A stretch of DNA of 64,000 nucleotides, taken from the NCBI GenBank assembly GCA_021234155.1, contig JAJEKV010000158.1, forward strand, positions 85,318-149,317. Reading direction: 5' to 3'. Shown piece after piece: positions 53,991 to 64,000 of this stretch. Source of the stretch: Isoetes taiwanensis. Taxonomy: Eukaryota > Streptophyta > Lycopodiopsida > Isoetales > Isoetaceae. The notes under the pieces were generated by a model, which was not told the origin of the DNA, did no database searches, and saw nothing but the letters and a program-made list of their open reading frames with translations. Each line of letters starts with the position of its first letter. Position 1 is the stretch's first letter. Position numbers and translations under genes: made by a program.

Positions 53991-55850
53991 CGGTAATACA
54001 ACTTTTAAATGCAAGGCGGGACGCAAGCCTTATGAATGTAGAAGCCGGACCCCAGCCGGCCCAGGAGGCTACTCGAGGGATTTTTCGGGTGGGTTTTCCC
54101 TTTTTTGCCCTTTTTCCTACGGTCTATGTTTTCTCTATTTTTCATTTTGCCCTTTCTTCTCTGTTTCTCGGTATTTTTGTATACACTCCAAGCTTTGAGC
54201 AGCATCTTCCTCTTCCCAGCATCTCTATTTGAAGAGATTTCAAAATTAAGTACAGGGTTTGGCATTGCTTTCTCTGCTCAGTTCTTTTATCCATAGCAAA
54301 AGCAGGTTGGAAACTTTTCCATCGATTGTTGAGAATTACTGGTTTTCTTTAGCCCACAAAATCTCAAATCCTTCAATATTGTGCAAAAGCGTACTCTGTT
54401 TAGGACTTTTTTTTTAACTGATTAGGAAAACTCACTTACACAACCGGGTAGAGACGAGGCCCGAGTTATGATTTCATATGGTCTGTTAAATCCATTAGCA
54501 ATTCTGACTCAGGGCTTTTATAATTCTACAAGGTTGAATCATGGGAGAATTTGTAGGGCTTATTTGACAAAGCGGGGTTTGAATTATGATTCATTGGTAT
54601 TATGGATGATGCAGAAAAGCTCCCCATCTATCCTGTATCCTCATTCGAAATAAGATTTTTCCACTACATTCTAAAGTTTTTGGCCAGGTGTTTCGAGGTG
54701 TAGACAAAGGCCAAGTGGACAACATTGCAATGGGGTTGCAACTTATTTTTTGATGTGTGTATTTTGTTTTAAAAGGTTAAAGGCCTGCAATATCATTCAC
54801 GCCCACATCTACATTTGCTATGATGATGATTCATTTGCAAGCTCTTTATATATATTTCTAAAGATGCGTCGTTGAGTATAAGTGAGTTTATTAAAGATGC
54901 TAGTAAAAGCTCTATTCTTACATGCCTTATTTTTTGGCCCGTACAGTGGTGGTGCTTAAACTTCCTTTATAATCTGGCTTAACACGAGGCTCCGATAAAA
55001 TTTATTGTTTCTAAAGGGTGTAAAATGTTTTTGTTGTTTTTTAATGAAAGTAGGTGCAATGATAGTGATGAGCAGGTAAAGAAGACATCCTTTGTGCGCC
55101 AACGTTAATCTGGGAATGTAAAATGTTGTTTTGTTTCTGCAATGAAAGTGAAATTAATTGATGTAGGCAGGTAAAGACATCCTATTATAAGTAAAAAGCA
55201 TATTAAAGGTAATCCCTTAAAAGTATTATTTAAGTGACAAAGGTACCTAAAAGGTAGCGAGATTTTGTTACTAGGTACCTGCATAATCTTATTATGAGGT
55301 ATGTTTTGGAACTTTGTACATATTGGTCTCCAATAGCATTATCTTTACCTTAACTGAATATTACCATGTCCTTGACTTTTTATTTTGGATTTTTGTATTA
55401 GTTTTTAATGAAAAGAAAAATGAGAAAGTACCAGGTTAAAGTACCTGATGTATGTACTTTTGCAAGGTTCAAAGAAGTGGTACACCTAGCATACTTTTAC
55501 CATACCGATGTTTGAAGTTTCTATTGTAATTTTATTTATGTGAGGGATTTTGTTTTAGTGTACCAAAAACCAAAAGCAAAACACCAATCCAACAAAAATT
55601 TCAAAAGCACGTAGTTGCTAGAAGCAAACGAGAAGAAAAACAAGACAAATTTAGAAAAGCTCGGATATTGAGTTGCTTTGTTGTCAAGTGCATGTTGTAT
55701 TTCCGAAATATTCCAAAAATTTGCGTTGCTTTCGAGAAGATTGAACGAGACGCTGTTTTTAGCCACGCTTGATTGTTGTTTTGTTCATGGCTCTCCTCCT
55801 AAGATGTAGAGACATCGGAGGTCAACATAATTTCCATTTAGTAGATGTGT
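53991..55850. other. no recognisable gene
   Basis: Only small frames with hydrophobic or low-complexity composition (for example 54005-54265 minus, Lys/Arg-rich). I see no splice-consistent gene. Confidence 0.45.
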
Positions 55851-55854
55851 CACA

Positions 55855-56140
55855 TACTTGGCAGTTGCCCGTCGGGCCGCAATGCGGCGACCCGCCCGTT
55901 AACAAATGGTTCACGTCTTTAATATTGTCGTCTGGGGTTCGCCAGTGGAACCGATACCGGGCTTCCTGGATGCCGTTTGAACCACGATGGGCGCCGGTAG
56001 CCAGCATGCGCGTAAACACAGCGTTCGCCGCAGCACCACGTAATGATGTTATACGCAGCAACGATTGGGCATTGAACGCCCGTCTTGAGTATGTGAATGG
56101 GGCATTCTCCATTGCATTTTGGAGTGGATGCGGTGAATGG
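55855..56140. other. GC-rich island open on both strands
   Basis: About 290 bp of much higher GC than the flanks, with edges near the words CATACTTGGCAGTTGCC and GTGGATGCGGTGAATGG. The plus frame (55769-56155) and the minus frame (55822-56112) are both open. The plus frame includes RYRASWMPFEPRWAPVASMR and the minus frame includes FTRMLATGAHRGSNGIQEAR. Neither is recognised. GC-rich DNA with both strands open and CG-ending codons looks unlike plant intergenic DNA and more like bacterial or plastid-type sequence. Confidence 0.45.
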
Positions 56141-56199
56141 TCATTCTGGATTTAGCATTAATCATGCAAACTACGCTTCGCATTTTTCATGCCTATTTT

Positions 56200-57530
56200 A
56201 GTTATAGATATCGCAAATCCTAGCTTCTCATTCCACTTTAAACTCCGGCCCATCTACCCATGCCACATGTCCATGACTAATGCGGAACATCGTCGGGCCT
56301 GCGTTCAATTTTGGATTATCATTTCACTTCATATAACATGTTTAGGAAACTTGGGTGCAGCATTTTATATTGTTGAAGGCAGCACCATGATTAATGGCAT
56401 CTCACAGATGGATTGCAAGAACTTTGCAGAACCAAATATTTAAAAATGAATCAATGAACCAACCGATGTTACCAACAAGTTTATCATGTCTGAGAACATA
56501 ATATTCATGTGGCATCTTGATGTATGCAAAATGCAGCGTTATCTTTTGCATACAAACTATGTATAATATCGTCTTCAATAATTCTAAGCATATTAATTAT
56601 TGAAATGTAGATTTTGTGCCTTGCATGTTTCAAGAACATCTTTTTGAGCTGTTGCAAATGAACAATCCAACGACGTATGCTGGAAACAAGAGTTGTAAAG
56701 ATCAAATTGCCAATGGTGCTTCAGACTTACGTAAAGTAATCAATTAGGATTGACCCACAGTAATGTGAAGAACACCTAGCGATTTAAGTTGATGTAGCAT
56801 TCTAGTTTTAGGCCCCGTACAAAATTTGGACATCCACACAAATCTACAATGTAAATCAATAAAGTAAGAGAAATCATTAACCAAGGCCGCCTTGAATGAT
56901 TTGTTGTAGATTTCAATTTATGTCCCCTAATGTAATTAAATTATGAAGTTTTTCAATGAATAAACTTAACGTAGCTGGAAGCCGATAGAATATCTGATTC
57001 TTCAAAACAACAAGCACATTAAGTAATGCGGGCACGGATGAAGGTTATGAATTTCAAGCAACTAAATTTGTGAGGGTAACAATCGTCGGTACTCATGCAT
57101 TTCATTTCGTCTTGAAAGTAAATCGTATTATATTGCGAGTTAACTCTATTCCATAATGAAATAATATTAGGATTAGGATAGATCGTGTGTATTGGATTTC
57201 TATGCACATGCTTGTAAGGGGATGGTTTGTAGAATTGATTGAATTAGCACATTGTTAGAGTGGAAGGCCGTCAGGGGATCATGAGGACCCGATGTAAGAA
57301 GAGGCGCGACAAGAAGTTTAAAGAGTGGTGCCGCGTTGGTTATGTGCGTTAGGCATCTATTATTCCCAACGAGCCACATTATTATAAAGAGAATAAAGAA
57401 TACTTATCACAAAAGTCGTTATATCGGAATAAATATCGCAAATCCCCCCTCCCCATTTTTTTTAGCGAGGTAATGTCGAATTATCTTTCTCTAAACTCAA
57501 ACTTTAAAGAAGATCCCCTTCGACGCTAAC
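56200..57530. other. no recognisable feature
   Basis: AT-rich, no supported genes or repeats. Confidence 0.5.
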
Positions 57531-57531
57531 T

Positions 57532-57759
57532 TTGCATGAAAGGATACACCCCTTCCAGCGCTTTAGCAAGGCCATGAAAGTAATTCGTAGGGTTGTTGCG
57601 TCTCTTATGTTTTCCTTAACAGCTTTGAGTGCGGGGTGCGAAGTCAAACGTTTCACAAGCCTGACCAGCCATTTTGATGATTTGCGTCGTTTCGTTTGGA
57701 CTAAAAGATGGTGGTGTGATCACAGCGTGGGCTGGGTAGTACCCAGGGGTGGAGTTTAA
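57532..57759 (+). CDS. small frame of 75 codons, hypothetical
   Basis: The frame has an internal Met followed by KVIRRVVASLMFSLTALSAGC, a basic start plus hydrophobic stretch ending in LSAGC, which looks like a signal peptide with a lipoprotein-type box. The remainder is Arg/Trp-rich. No further coding is seen and the match to a secretion signal may be chance. I would not claim a gene without transcript evidence. Confidence 0.2.
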   Translation: MHERIHPFQRFSKAMKVIRRVVASLMFSLTALSAGCEVKRFTSLTSHFDDLRRFVWTKRWWCDHSVGWVVPRGGV

Positions 57760-57764
57760 TTTGA

Positions 57765-58120
57765 AATGTGCTTAACACATGGTCTGTCTTGTTGCTTTAT
57801 AAAACAGTAGTTTTCTATTGGTCAAGTCAAATTCTAAAGATCCGGAATGGCTGGAAGAGTCGTGGCTCCATTGCCGTCTAGAGATCTACGGAGATAGATA
57901 TTGGCGGAGGTCAGTTTGTCCAGAATGCAGATGTCTGGCTGGCTGTATTTGAATGAAGATGTGCTAGATATCTTGAGCAAATCATCTTCCTATATAAGTC
58001 CCGATCATCATTATTCTCCTAGAAGGCGACAGATAGCATTACGTCCTTAACACCGTGGGTCTCTGCAAAAGTATATATATAAGATAAGAAAAGAGTGATA
58101 GATAAATATTTTATCAATCG
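57765..58120. other. no recognisable feature
   Basis: Short intergenic spacer before the CTATT microsatellite, with a TATATATA stretch near 58075. Confidence 0.5.
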
Positions 58121-58125
58121 GCTAA

Positions 58126-58154
58126 CTATTCTATTCTATTCTATTCTATTCTAC
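58126..58154. repeat. CTATT pentanucleotide microsatellite
   Basis: Five to six copies of CTATT, the reverse complement class of the GAATA repeat at 51283. Confidence 0.95.
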
Positions 58155-58159
58155 TATGC

Positions 58160-60800
58160 CCATGTAAAGCCCAAATTGTGAATACTAATGTTTAAATAAT
58201 CATACTTTATGTTCTAACCTTAACCACTACGATGGATTTTCCAAGCTACAAGAAATAAATTGATACAAAATTGTTGAGGAAAAAACTTTTTAAATGTTCC
58301 AGTTTGCCAAGAAGGTGAACAATGCAATTGTATGGGCTACAATATTAAACATAAAATAAATTGCATGTAGCCTCCTCCATTCAAAAAATATATAAAGCAT
58401 TGCCGAAAAATTGCTTTACCATCATTGGTGGCAGCACAAAACCTTGATACACCTAAGCCTTAAACTCAAGAGAGCAATCTACTAGCCAATGACGCATGTA
58501 GTATTAAGCAAAACTAATAAACTGCTGGAAATTGCATTTCCAAAGATAATAGTAAGAAGATGGAACTCTCTTAAGACTTGCTGCACAACTTCAATAATAG
58601 AGCAAGGATAACTAGTGGGCCTTTTCTATATTTTATAGTATAGTTTGTTCCTAAGTAATCAAACTAATGGATAGGAGTAGAAATATAGAACTATCCAGCT
58701 AGCCACGCAGCTTGTTTCAGCATGGACTCTGGTCAGCATGGACTCTGGAGGGTAACAAAAATATTAGCATATAAATGCGCAACGTTTCCACAGTATGGAT
58801 TGCGGATCCGGTCCCAGAATGTAATCACGGCTACGGCGATTAATAAGTTGGGAAGTGCATACCTCTTGATGGCCATAGACGGGTTTTAATGGAATGGTTG
58901 TGCATGTTATTCATGTTCAAGACTCCCATACTTAATAGCTGTAGCCTTGTATAAATGTTTTCATCATAGACTTTATGCTTGCTTTCCTGTCGCGAAGGTG
59001 CCCTCGAGGAGGTTGTGCTCGCAGTCACGTATTGGCGGTTCGCGACCGCTTTCAACGATGTTCCGTCTTGTTGGGCGAGCAATTGCTTGCCTGACTCGTT
59101 TCCTCTTGTATCTTACCATTTGCATGAATTAATAAGTGGATTAATGCACGGGCCATGAGCCGTTTCGGGCACATTTTCCAGGCCGCCGGATAGTTGGCGC
59201 AGGCCATGAGCTGCCTGAAGTATGCTTAAAGGCGGCTTTAAGCTGTGATTTGATTTAGTTTGATGTTGCTTTCGGCCGTAGGCAAGGCTTTCAAGTGTTT
59301 TGGCATTTTGCTTTGAATGGACTACATGTTGCGGTAATTTGAGGACATGAGTGATTAGCTTTGCTTGAAAGAAGCGTAGATGCACGTCAAAATAATGCAA
59401 TAAGACCTACTTTGTTATAGCTTGAATGTTAAAATATACTTACGTGTATCCAGTCACTGCATGGATGCCTCACGATCCGGTAAATACAATAAACTCTTAG
59501 CTATAAATTGTAATGCAATGTCTATTCCCGCAGCCTCTTAGAGAGCGCCTTATATCACCATGTGTCTTGATGAGGTTATTCTCACAAGATAGGTTGATCG
59601 GTCTTGTGTCTTGTCTTCTTACCAATGTTCCTAAATTTGGCATGGTGGGCTGGTACTTCGGCGTGATCAGGCTTGGCATTAAGCTTGCAAAAATTGGGAT
59701 TAAATTAAGGGCGTGTTGGTGTTTTAACAGCGAGAAGCAGGCGTCTTTAGGGAAGGCGAAATGGTTATGGTAGATTAGCAAGCAGTAGAATTTCTGGTGG
59801 AAAGAAAAAGCATGAATTCTTTTTCAAAGCTATCCAGATTTAACTTCTCAATTACAGTGGAGAAATTTGATAGGATAGATATTATATATAAAATAAAGTC
59901 AAATCACAGCTATTTTGGAAAGAGATTTGATAAAATAATAATGAATGCTTGATAAGCAACCAATACGTCGAATGCTGTAAAAAGTGGAAGGTGTTGAATC
60001 ACAGATCAAAAGCATGCCAGCAATGCCTGATATCACGACTTTGGCTGTGTGAATTGCGAAGAAGATGCAGGATTTTTTAACGGAAGGCGACTGGAGCAAA
60101 TCAGCTATGGTATTCTGTCGACAAGCTCTTGGATGCAACTACGAATGCTGTCTTTATGTTTATAAAGTGATAATTCCTGCAACGCGGCAATTGTAACCAA
60201 AACCTCAGATAATCGTCGGCTCTTCTTAAAGAGATGTGAAGCGAAGACTGAGATCCCCATGGCATCGACTTTTATTGGCACGATCGAATAGAAGAGAGAA
60301 TGGAACATTGCAGAAACCGGGTCATCATTTGCATATAGCGGAAAGAAGAAAGATGAATCGTAATGTTGATGCCAAACACAAATGGCGTTTTAAAATGGTG
60401 GGAGTTCAATCTTTATTAGTTGATTATAATTGAATCACCGGTTTTGGTGCTGCAATAGAATTTTTAGTTAGCAAGTGTGCATTAGTGCAGTGATTGTTAA
60501 GAATATTTTGCCCATTGACGTATCGGTGGCGGCGCATGCGCCTCCTTGCGTCCGTCCCAGGCCTGTCCGTGATATTGGCTGCATGGGGCAATGTTGCGTT
60601 ATGCATTTCCGCGGAGCATATATGCATGTGCTACGTGTGAGGGCTGTCTCGCAAAGATCGGTCCCATCTATATTATAATGTTATCGCGTGAAATGATGCA
60701 TCATTTTGGTGAATGGTAGAGATTGTCAGGATGCGTCGAAGGCCTAGATTTGTACGCAGTGCAACAACTTTGTGATTGGTCGTGCTTCCACGATCTCTTA
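58160..60800. other. no supported gene
   Basis: Mixed AT-rich and moderately GC-rich sequence. Frames at 59113-59400 (minus) and 59513-59773 (plus) are short and without motifs. Confidence 0.45.
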
Positions 60801-60824
60801 AGGAAAAGGAGGAGTAAATGAAAA

Positions 60825-61760
60825 GGTTTCCGCCATCAGGCGGGAAATTTTCATCAATCCGGCAGAATCGGATCAGGCAGCGCTTTGCGTCCAGGCTTTG
60901 AAGGCGAGATCGATCGGCGTGAAATCATCTGTTTCATCATCTTTGCATCGGCGGGGCATAAACGCGGGCTTCAGGCGATCAGCGGATCAGGCACGCTTAT
61001 ACTTTGCGAAATCGGGATCAGGCGGCAGTTCAACAGCGGATCAGGGTACGTCGCTTGCGCTTAAGGCGTTCAATCCGGAATCAGGCTTTTCCGGCGCTGG
61101 AGATCGAAACATCCGGTCATCCGGTCGAAGATCAAATTCCCGATCGCCTCAACCCGGCGAAATCCGTCGGCTTGAATCGAAAGAATGAAAAAGGTAAAAC
61201 GAAAGTCGATGTCGGAAGGAAAAGCAGTTTCATCAACGTCCCTGGAAAGAAAAAGTGAGCGCTTTCCTAAAGGCATCGCGTCAGGCAAACCTCCGGCATC
61301 CACTTTATCAAGTCTTCTTTTCGATTTCTAAAATGCCACAAATCTCAAAACTTCATCTATCGCTCGTAAAGTCCATCAAAGTCCGTCCGTCCGTCGCCGC
61401 CATCGGAGACATCGTCTCTCGGATTCGAATAAGATCTGGTCAGTCGTCAGTAGATCCTCATGCGTTCTCGTAAAGATCCGACACTCGGCAGAAAAATCAT
61501 TTCCAGCGCTGCTTCCACCGCCTCAACCTCCTTCCATCCAACGCCATCCACTTCCACGCATTATCAGCAGATCGGCTTTGCTCCTTTATCCTGCGTCAGG
61601 ATTATCAAGATCCCGTATCAGGCATTTCAAAATATCTCATCTTTTTATAATCAGCATCGGCGCATCAAATCTGGGATCGATAAGGAAAAGGGATCGGGCT
61701 TTTATTCAGTTCATGCCCGACGGAGCACCATTGAATCCGTTTCTTGTTGTGCGCCTTTGC
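60825..61760. repeat. GC-rich block with recurring ATCAGGC words
   Basis: ATCAGG or its near relatives (CGTCAGG) occur about ten times between 60834 and 61620, often as GGATCAGGC, for example near 60868, 60982, 61014 and 61036. A similar word and composition return at 62190-62300. A plus-strand frame at 60898-61188 is Ser/Arg-rich and probably only a by-product. It may be degraded satellite or element DNA. Confidence 0.4.
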
Positions 61761-61799
61761 AGTGTTTCCTAAATCTAACATTGAATGTCTGCCCTTGAG

Positions 61800-62535
61800 A
61801 TGCTTCTCTTACATTTATCCTCTCTAACGATAAACCTAAGACCCACAATAAATAAAAGCAGTGCATAGGTTTCTACACGAGATTCTGAGCCAAGCCATCT
61901 CCGAGTTGAGAGGTATTTATAGGCAGTCTTATTATCCTCGGGGAAGTTTCGGCATATGAAGTAATGAAACATAAACAACAACTGAAGCTCATGAACAGCA
62001 CCATTCTCTTTGTCATTCTACAATTCATATGGATAAATCGAAGGAAACTCCCCTCAAAAATATCTTAAAAGTGTGTTTTCATCGGCTAAGCATGCACATT
62101 TACTCTACGTATTGTAAATCCGTTTTTAAGTGGGTATTTTGGTAAGAGATAGGACAAATCTTTCGAATCAGATTGAATTCAGGAAGATCAGAGTGTCGAG
62201 GTCGGGATCGGCATCAGATCGGCGCGCCGCTCTCCGATCCAGCACTGCGCTTCCGGCGCGATCAGCGCAAAGGCACGCGTCATCAGGATCCATCTCTAGA
62301 GGAAGGAGAAAGAGATTAAGGGATCTCCCCCACCCTTCAAAATAATAAATAAAATAAATAATGTAATAATAAATATGAATAAATATATAAGTATTAATAA
62401 CTATGGCTTTTATTAATAAAATAAATATTAAAAATACATTAATGAAACTAAATATTATATTAAATAAACAACAGACCCTCATAGTGAAACGCAAAGCTCC
62501 GACTGGATCAATAAACCGACAAATTAAATTAAATG
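61800..62535. other. no recognisable gene
   Basis: AT-rich to very AT-rich (62340-62500). The GC-rich patch at about 62190-62310 shares vocabulary with the block at 60825-61760. Confidence 0.45.
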
Positions 62536-62540
62536 CTCGG

Positions 62541-62565
62541 CTTCTCGACTCACAGAGTCGAGAAG
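62541..62565. repeat. perfect hairpin, 11-bp stem with 3-base loop
   Basis: CTTCTCGACTC, loop ACA, GAGTCGAGAAG. It would form a very stable stem-loop on either strand, but there is no T run after it and no gene beside it. Confidence 0.85.
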
Positions 62566-62804
62566 GAGCATAAAGCTATAAAAAGACCCAAAAGCATAAG
62601 TCAAAATAAAGACCTAAATAATAGAGAAAAGAAATAAAATAGCGACAGAGTGAAAACAAATAACTCGTGAAGATGAAAACAGAAATAATGAAAATTAGAT
62701 AATGAATCTCGCGGTTTCTAAAGCTTTCTGAAAGCTGATGATTATTTCCCAAGACTGCTACTATAATCAATTAGATACCGGTCTGCAGGCGCAGAATCGA
62801 AGAA

Positions 62805-62845
62805 ACGTCAAATCAAATCAAATCCAAATCAAATCAAATCCAAAT
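62805..62845. repeat. AAATC short tandem repeat
   Basis: AAATC units, partly AAATCC, repeated about eight times. Confidence 0.9.
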
Positions 62846-62849
62846 GCAT

Positions 62850-63600
62850 TTTTAAACGGCAACAAGTATCAACAGAATAAATCCCATTTCATCGTTTTCT
62901 CATGAACTTCCAGGCACCATCTTTGCGAGAGATAGTGGGTCCTGTCCGGAATAGCGAAAGCGAAACAAAGCATATAGAAGCGAGAGCCAGGCCTGCTGAA
63001 AGAGCGTCGGAGATAGAGTGAATCTTGGAATAGTCCGATCAATAAGGCCTCCACAAACGTACGCAAATCTAAAATACAAATAGATTATGTTGTGATGATG
63101 AGAAGAAAAGGAATAAGAAAAGCATACGCAATTAGCTAGGTGGTGGTGCGTGGGCTGGATACGAACACGCCATGGAACTGCTCTTTATGACTTTCGCTGC
63201 TTTGTGTTTCTGCTGCGGTATCAAAGGCATGGTGATCCATCAAGCGGTACATGTTTTGCGCTTGGTTTCTCAAAATGATTTTACATCAGGAATTCCAACC
63301 CACATGCAGCAGCATGATAGGTTAAAGGGAAGCCATGGATGCGACCGTGCGAAAGCACAAAAATACAAAATGCATTAGATGGTCTTGCTCTACAACAAAT
63401 TAACTGGATTTCTAATATAAGCTGCTCTTCTTCAACCTCGCCTTATATTCATATCGCGATATGGATCAGCGGTGTTCTTCAGCGGTCTTCATCTAGATCA
63501 TGTTACCAATTAATTTCTAACCGATTAGTACATAAAAGCCATCCGGCATGGCTCCCGGTACCCTTAGCCTCTCATCCATGCTGCTTGGCAGACTTCTCAT
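62850..63600. other. no recognisable gene
   Basis: No supported frame. Small frames such as 63172-63378 show no family features. Confidence 0.45.
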
Positions 63601-63602
63601 TT

Positions 63603-63672
63603 CCGCATGATGGGAAGGCATGCATGATGGGAAGAGCGCCATGATGGGAAGCGAACCATGATGGGAAGGCAT
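63603..63672. repeat. CATGATGGGAAG tandem repeat, four units
   Basis: Four copies of CATGATGGGAAG separated by short variable fillers (GCATG, AGCGC, CGAAC), with a period of about 17-18 bp. Confidence 0.9.
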
Positions 63673-64000
63673 CATGTGCAAATAGTGGTGTGGTTAGGAA
63701 TCGGAGCCAGAGCATATCGAGAAATTCGCTGCGCACTTCGAGGAGTTTTGGCTATGCATGGTTCTATCGCCGGAATCGCTTGATAAGCCCTTCCATTGGT
63801 CACGATGGTCGCAAAGAGAAAGCTGAAGTCCGGAAGACAGCATGACGATACTTTAAGAAAGCCGCCGATAGTTTCGTTTCATCTTCCTCGATTGACTTTT
63901 TCTTCATGTATCCTCGTTCCTAATTGTTCACGCCAGATGGTGGTACTGGGTGAGAATCTGGCATCGAAGTAATACAAAATCTCGAACGGAAGTACAACAA
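63673..64000. other. no recognisable feature
   Basis: Window edge. No coding or repeat is supported. Confidence 0.5.

Noticed and set aside
51283-58154. Inverted GAATA and CTATT repeats as ends of one 6.9-kb element
   Set aside because: The flanks of the two microsatellites do not match in inverted orientation and there is no target duplication. They are most likely independent simple repeats.

Overview
The window looks like nuclear DNA of a land plant with a large, repeat-rich genome. Retroelements are of plant Ty1-copia and Ty3-gypsy type, one with a primer-binding site for plant initiator-Met tRNA. Introns are GT-AG, there are long AT-rich gene-poor stretches, and host-gene remnants (GRAS, PPR-like, organelle-type gyrase B) are plant families. 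The DUF7869-type coding remnant and the cysteine-rich secreted protein recall what I know from ferns and other seed-free plants, so a fern is my best guess. That is an inference, not something the sequence proves.

Layout. 0-5 kb: remnants of a GRAS gene and possibly a PPR gene, then a spliced gene for a secreted cysteine-rich protein (minus strand, about 3.4-4.6 kb) whose 3' part and flank were duplicated at 1.4-2.1 kb. 5.3-11.3 kb: one end of a CACTA-like DNA transposon split by a complete Ty1-copia element with two LTRs, target duplication, primer site and polypurine tract, but ruined coding. 11.5-15.5 kb: a weak PPR-like remnant and a clear fragment of organelle-type DNA gyrase B that keeps an intron. 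15.5-17.3 kb: a 1.8-kb almost pure pyrimidine strand. 17.6-26.1 kb: a small spliced cysteine-motif frame, a truncated minus-strand gypsy pol and a decayed plus-strand gypsy element. 26.2-31.9 kb: degenerate frames, a 0.39-kb direct repeat pair, an intact coiled-coil frame and a gag-like frame. 32.2-34.9 kb: a decayed DUF7869-type gene. 35.3-39.8 kb: the strangest feature, about 28 copies of a short palindrome (core TATAAATTTATA) in clusters spaced about 25-35 bp. 40-46 kb: anonymous AT-rich DNA. 46.5-49 kb: the best host coding region, a kinase-like gene with a helical N-terminus that stops before the catalytic loop, plus a downstream frame of unknown family. 49-64 kb: microsatellites, small hairpins, a GC-rich island open on both strands, and otherwise unassigned sequence.

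No pathway links these genes. The window reads as nested and decaying mobile elements around a few host genes. The only plausible working genes are the secreted cysteine-rich protein, perhaps the kinase-like gene and its neighbour, and possibly the coiled-coil element protein; each has at least one structural doubt, given in its entry.
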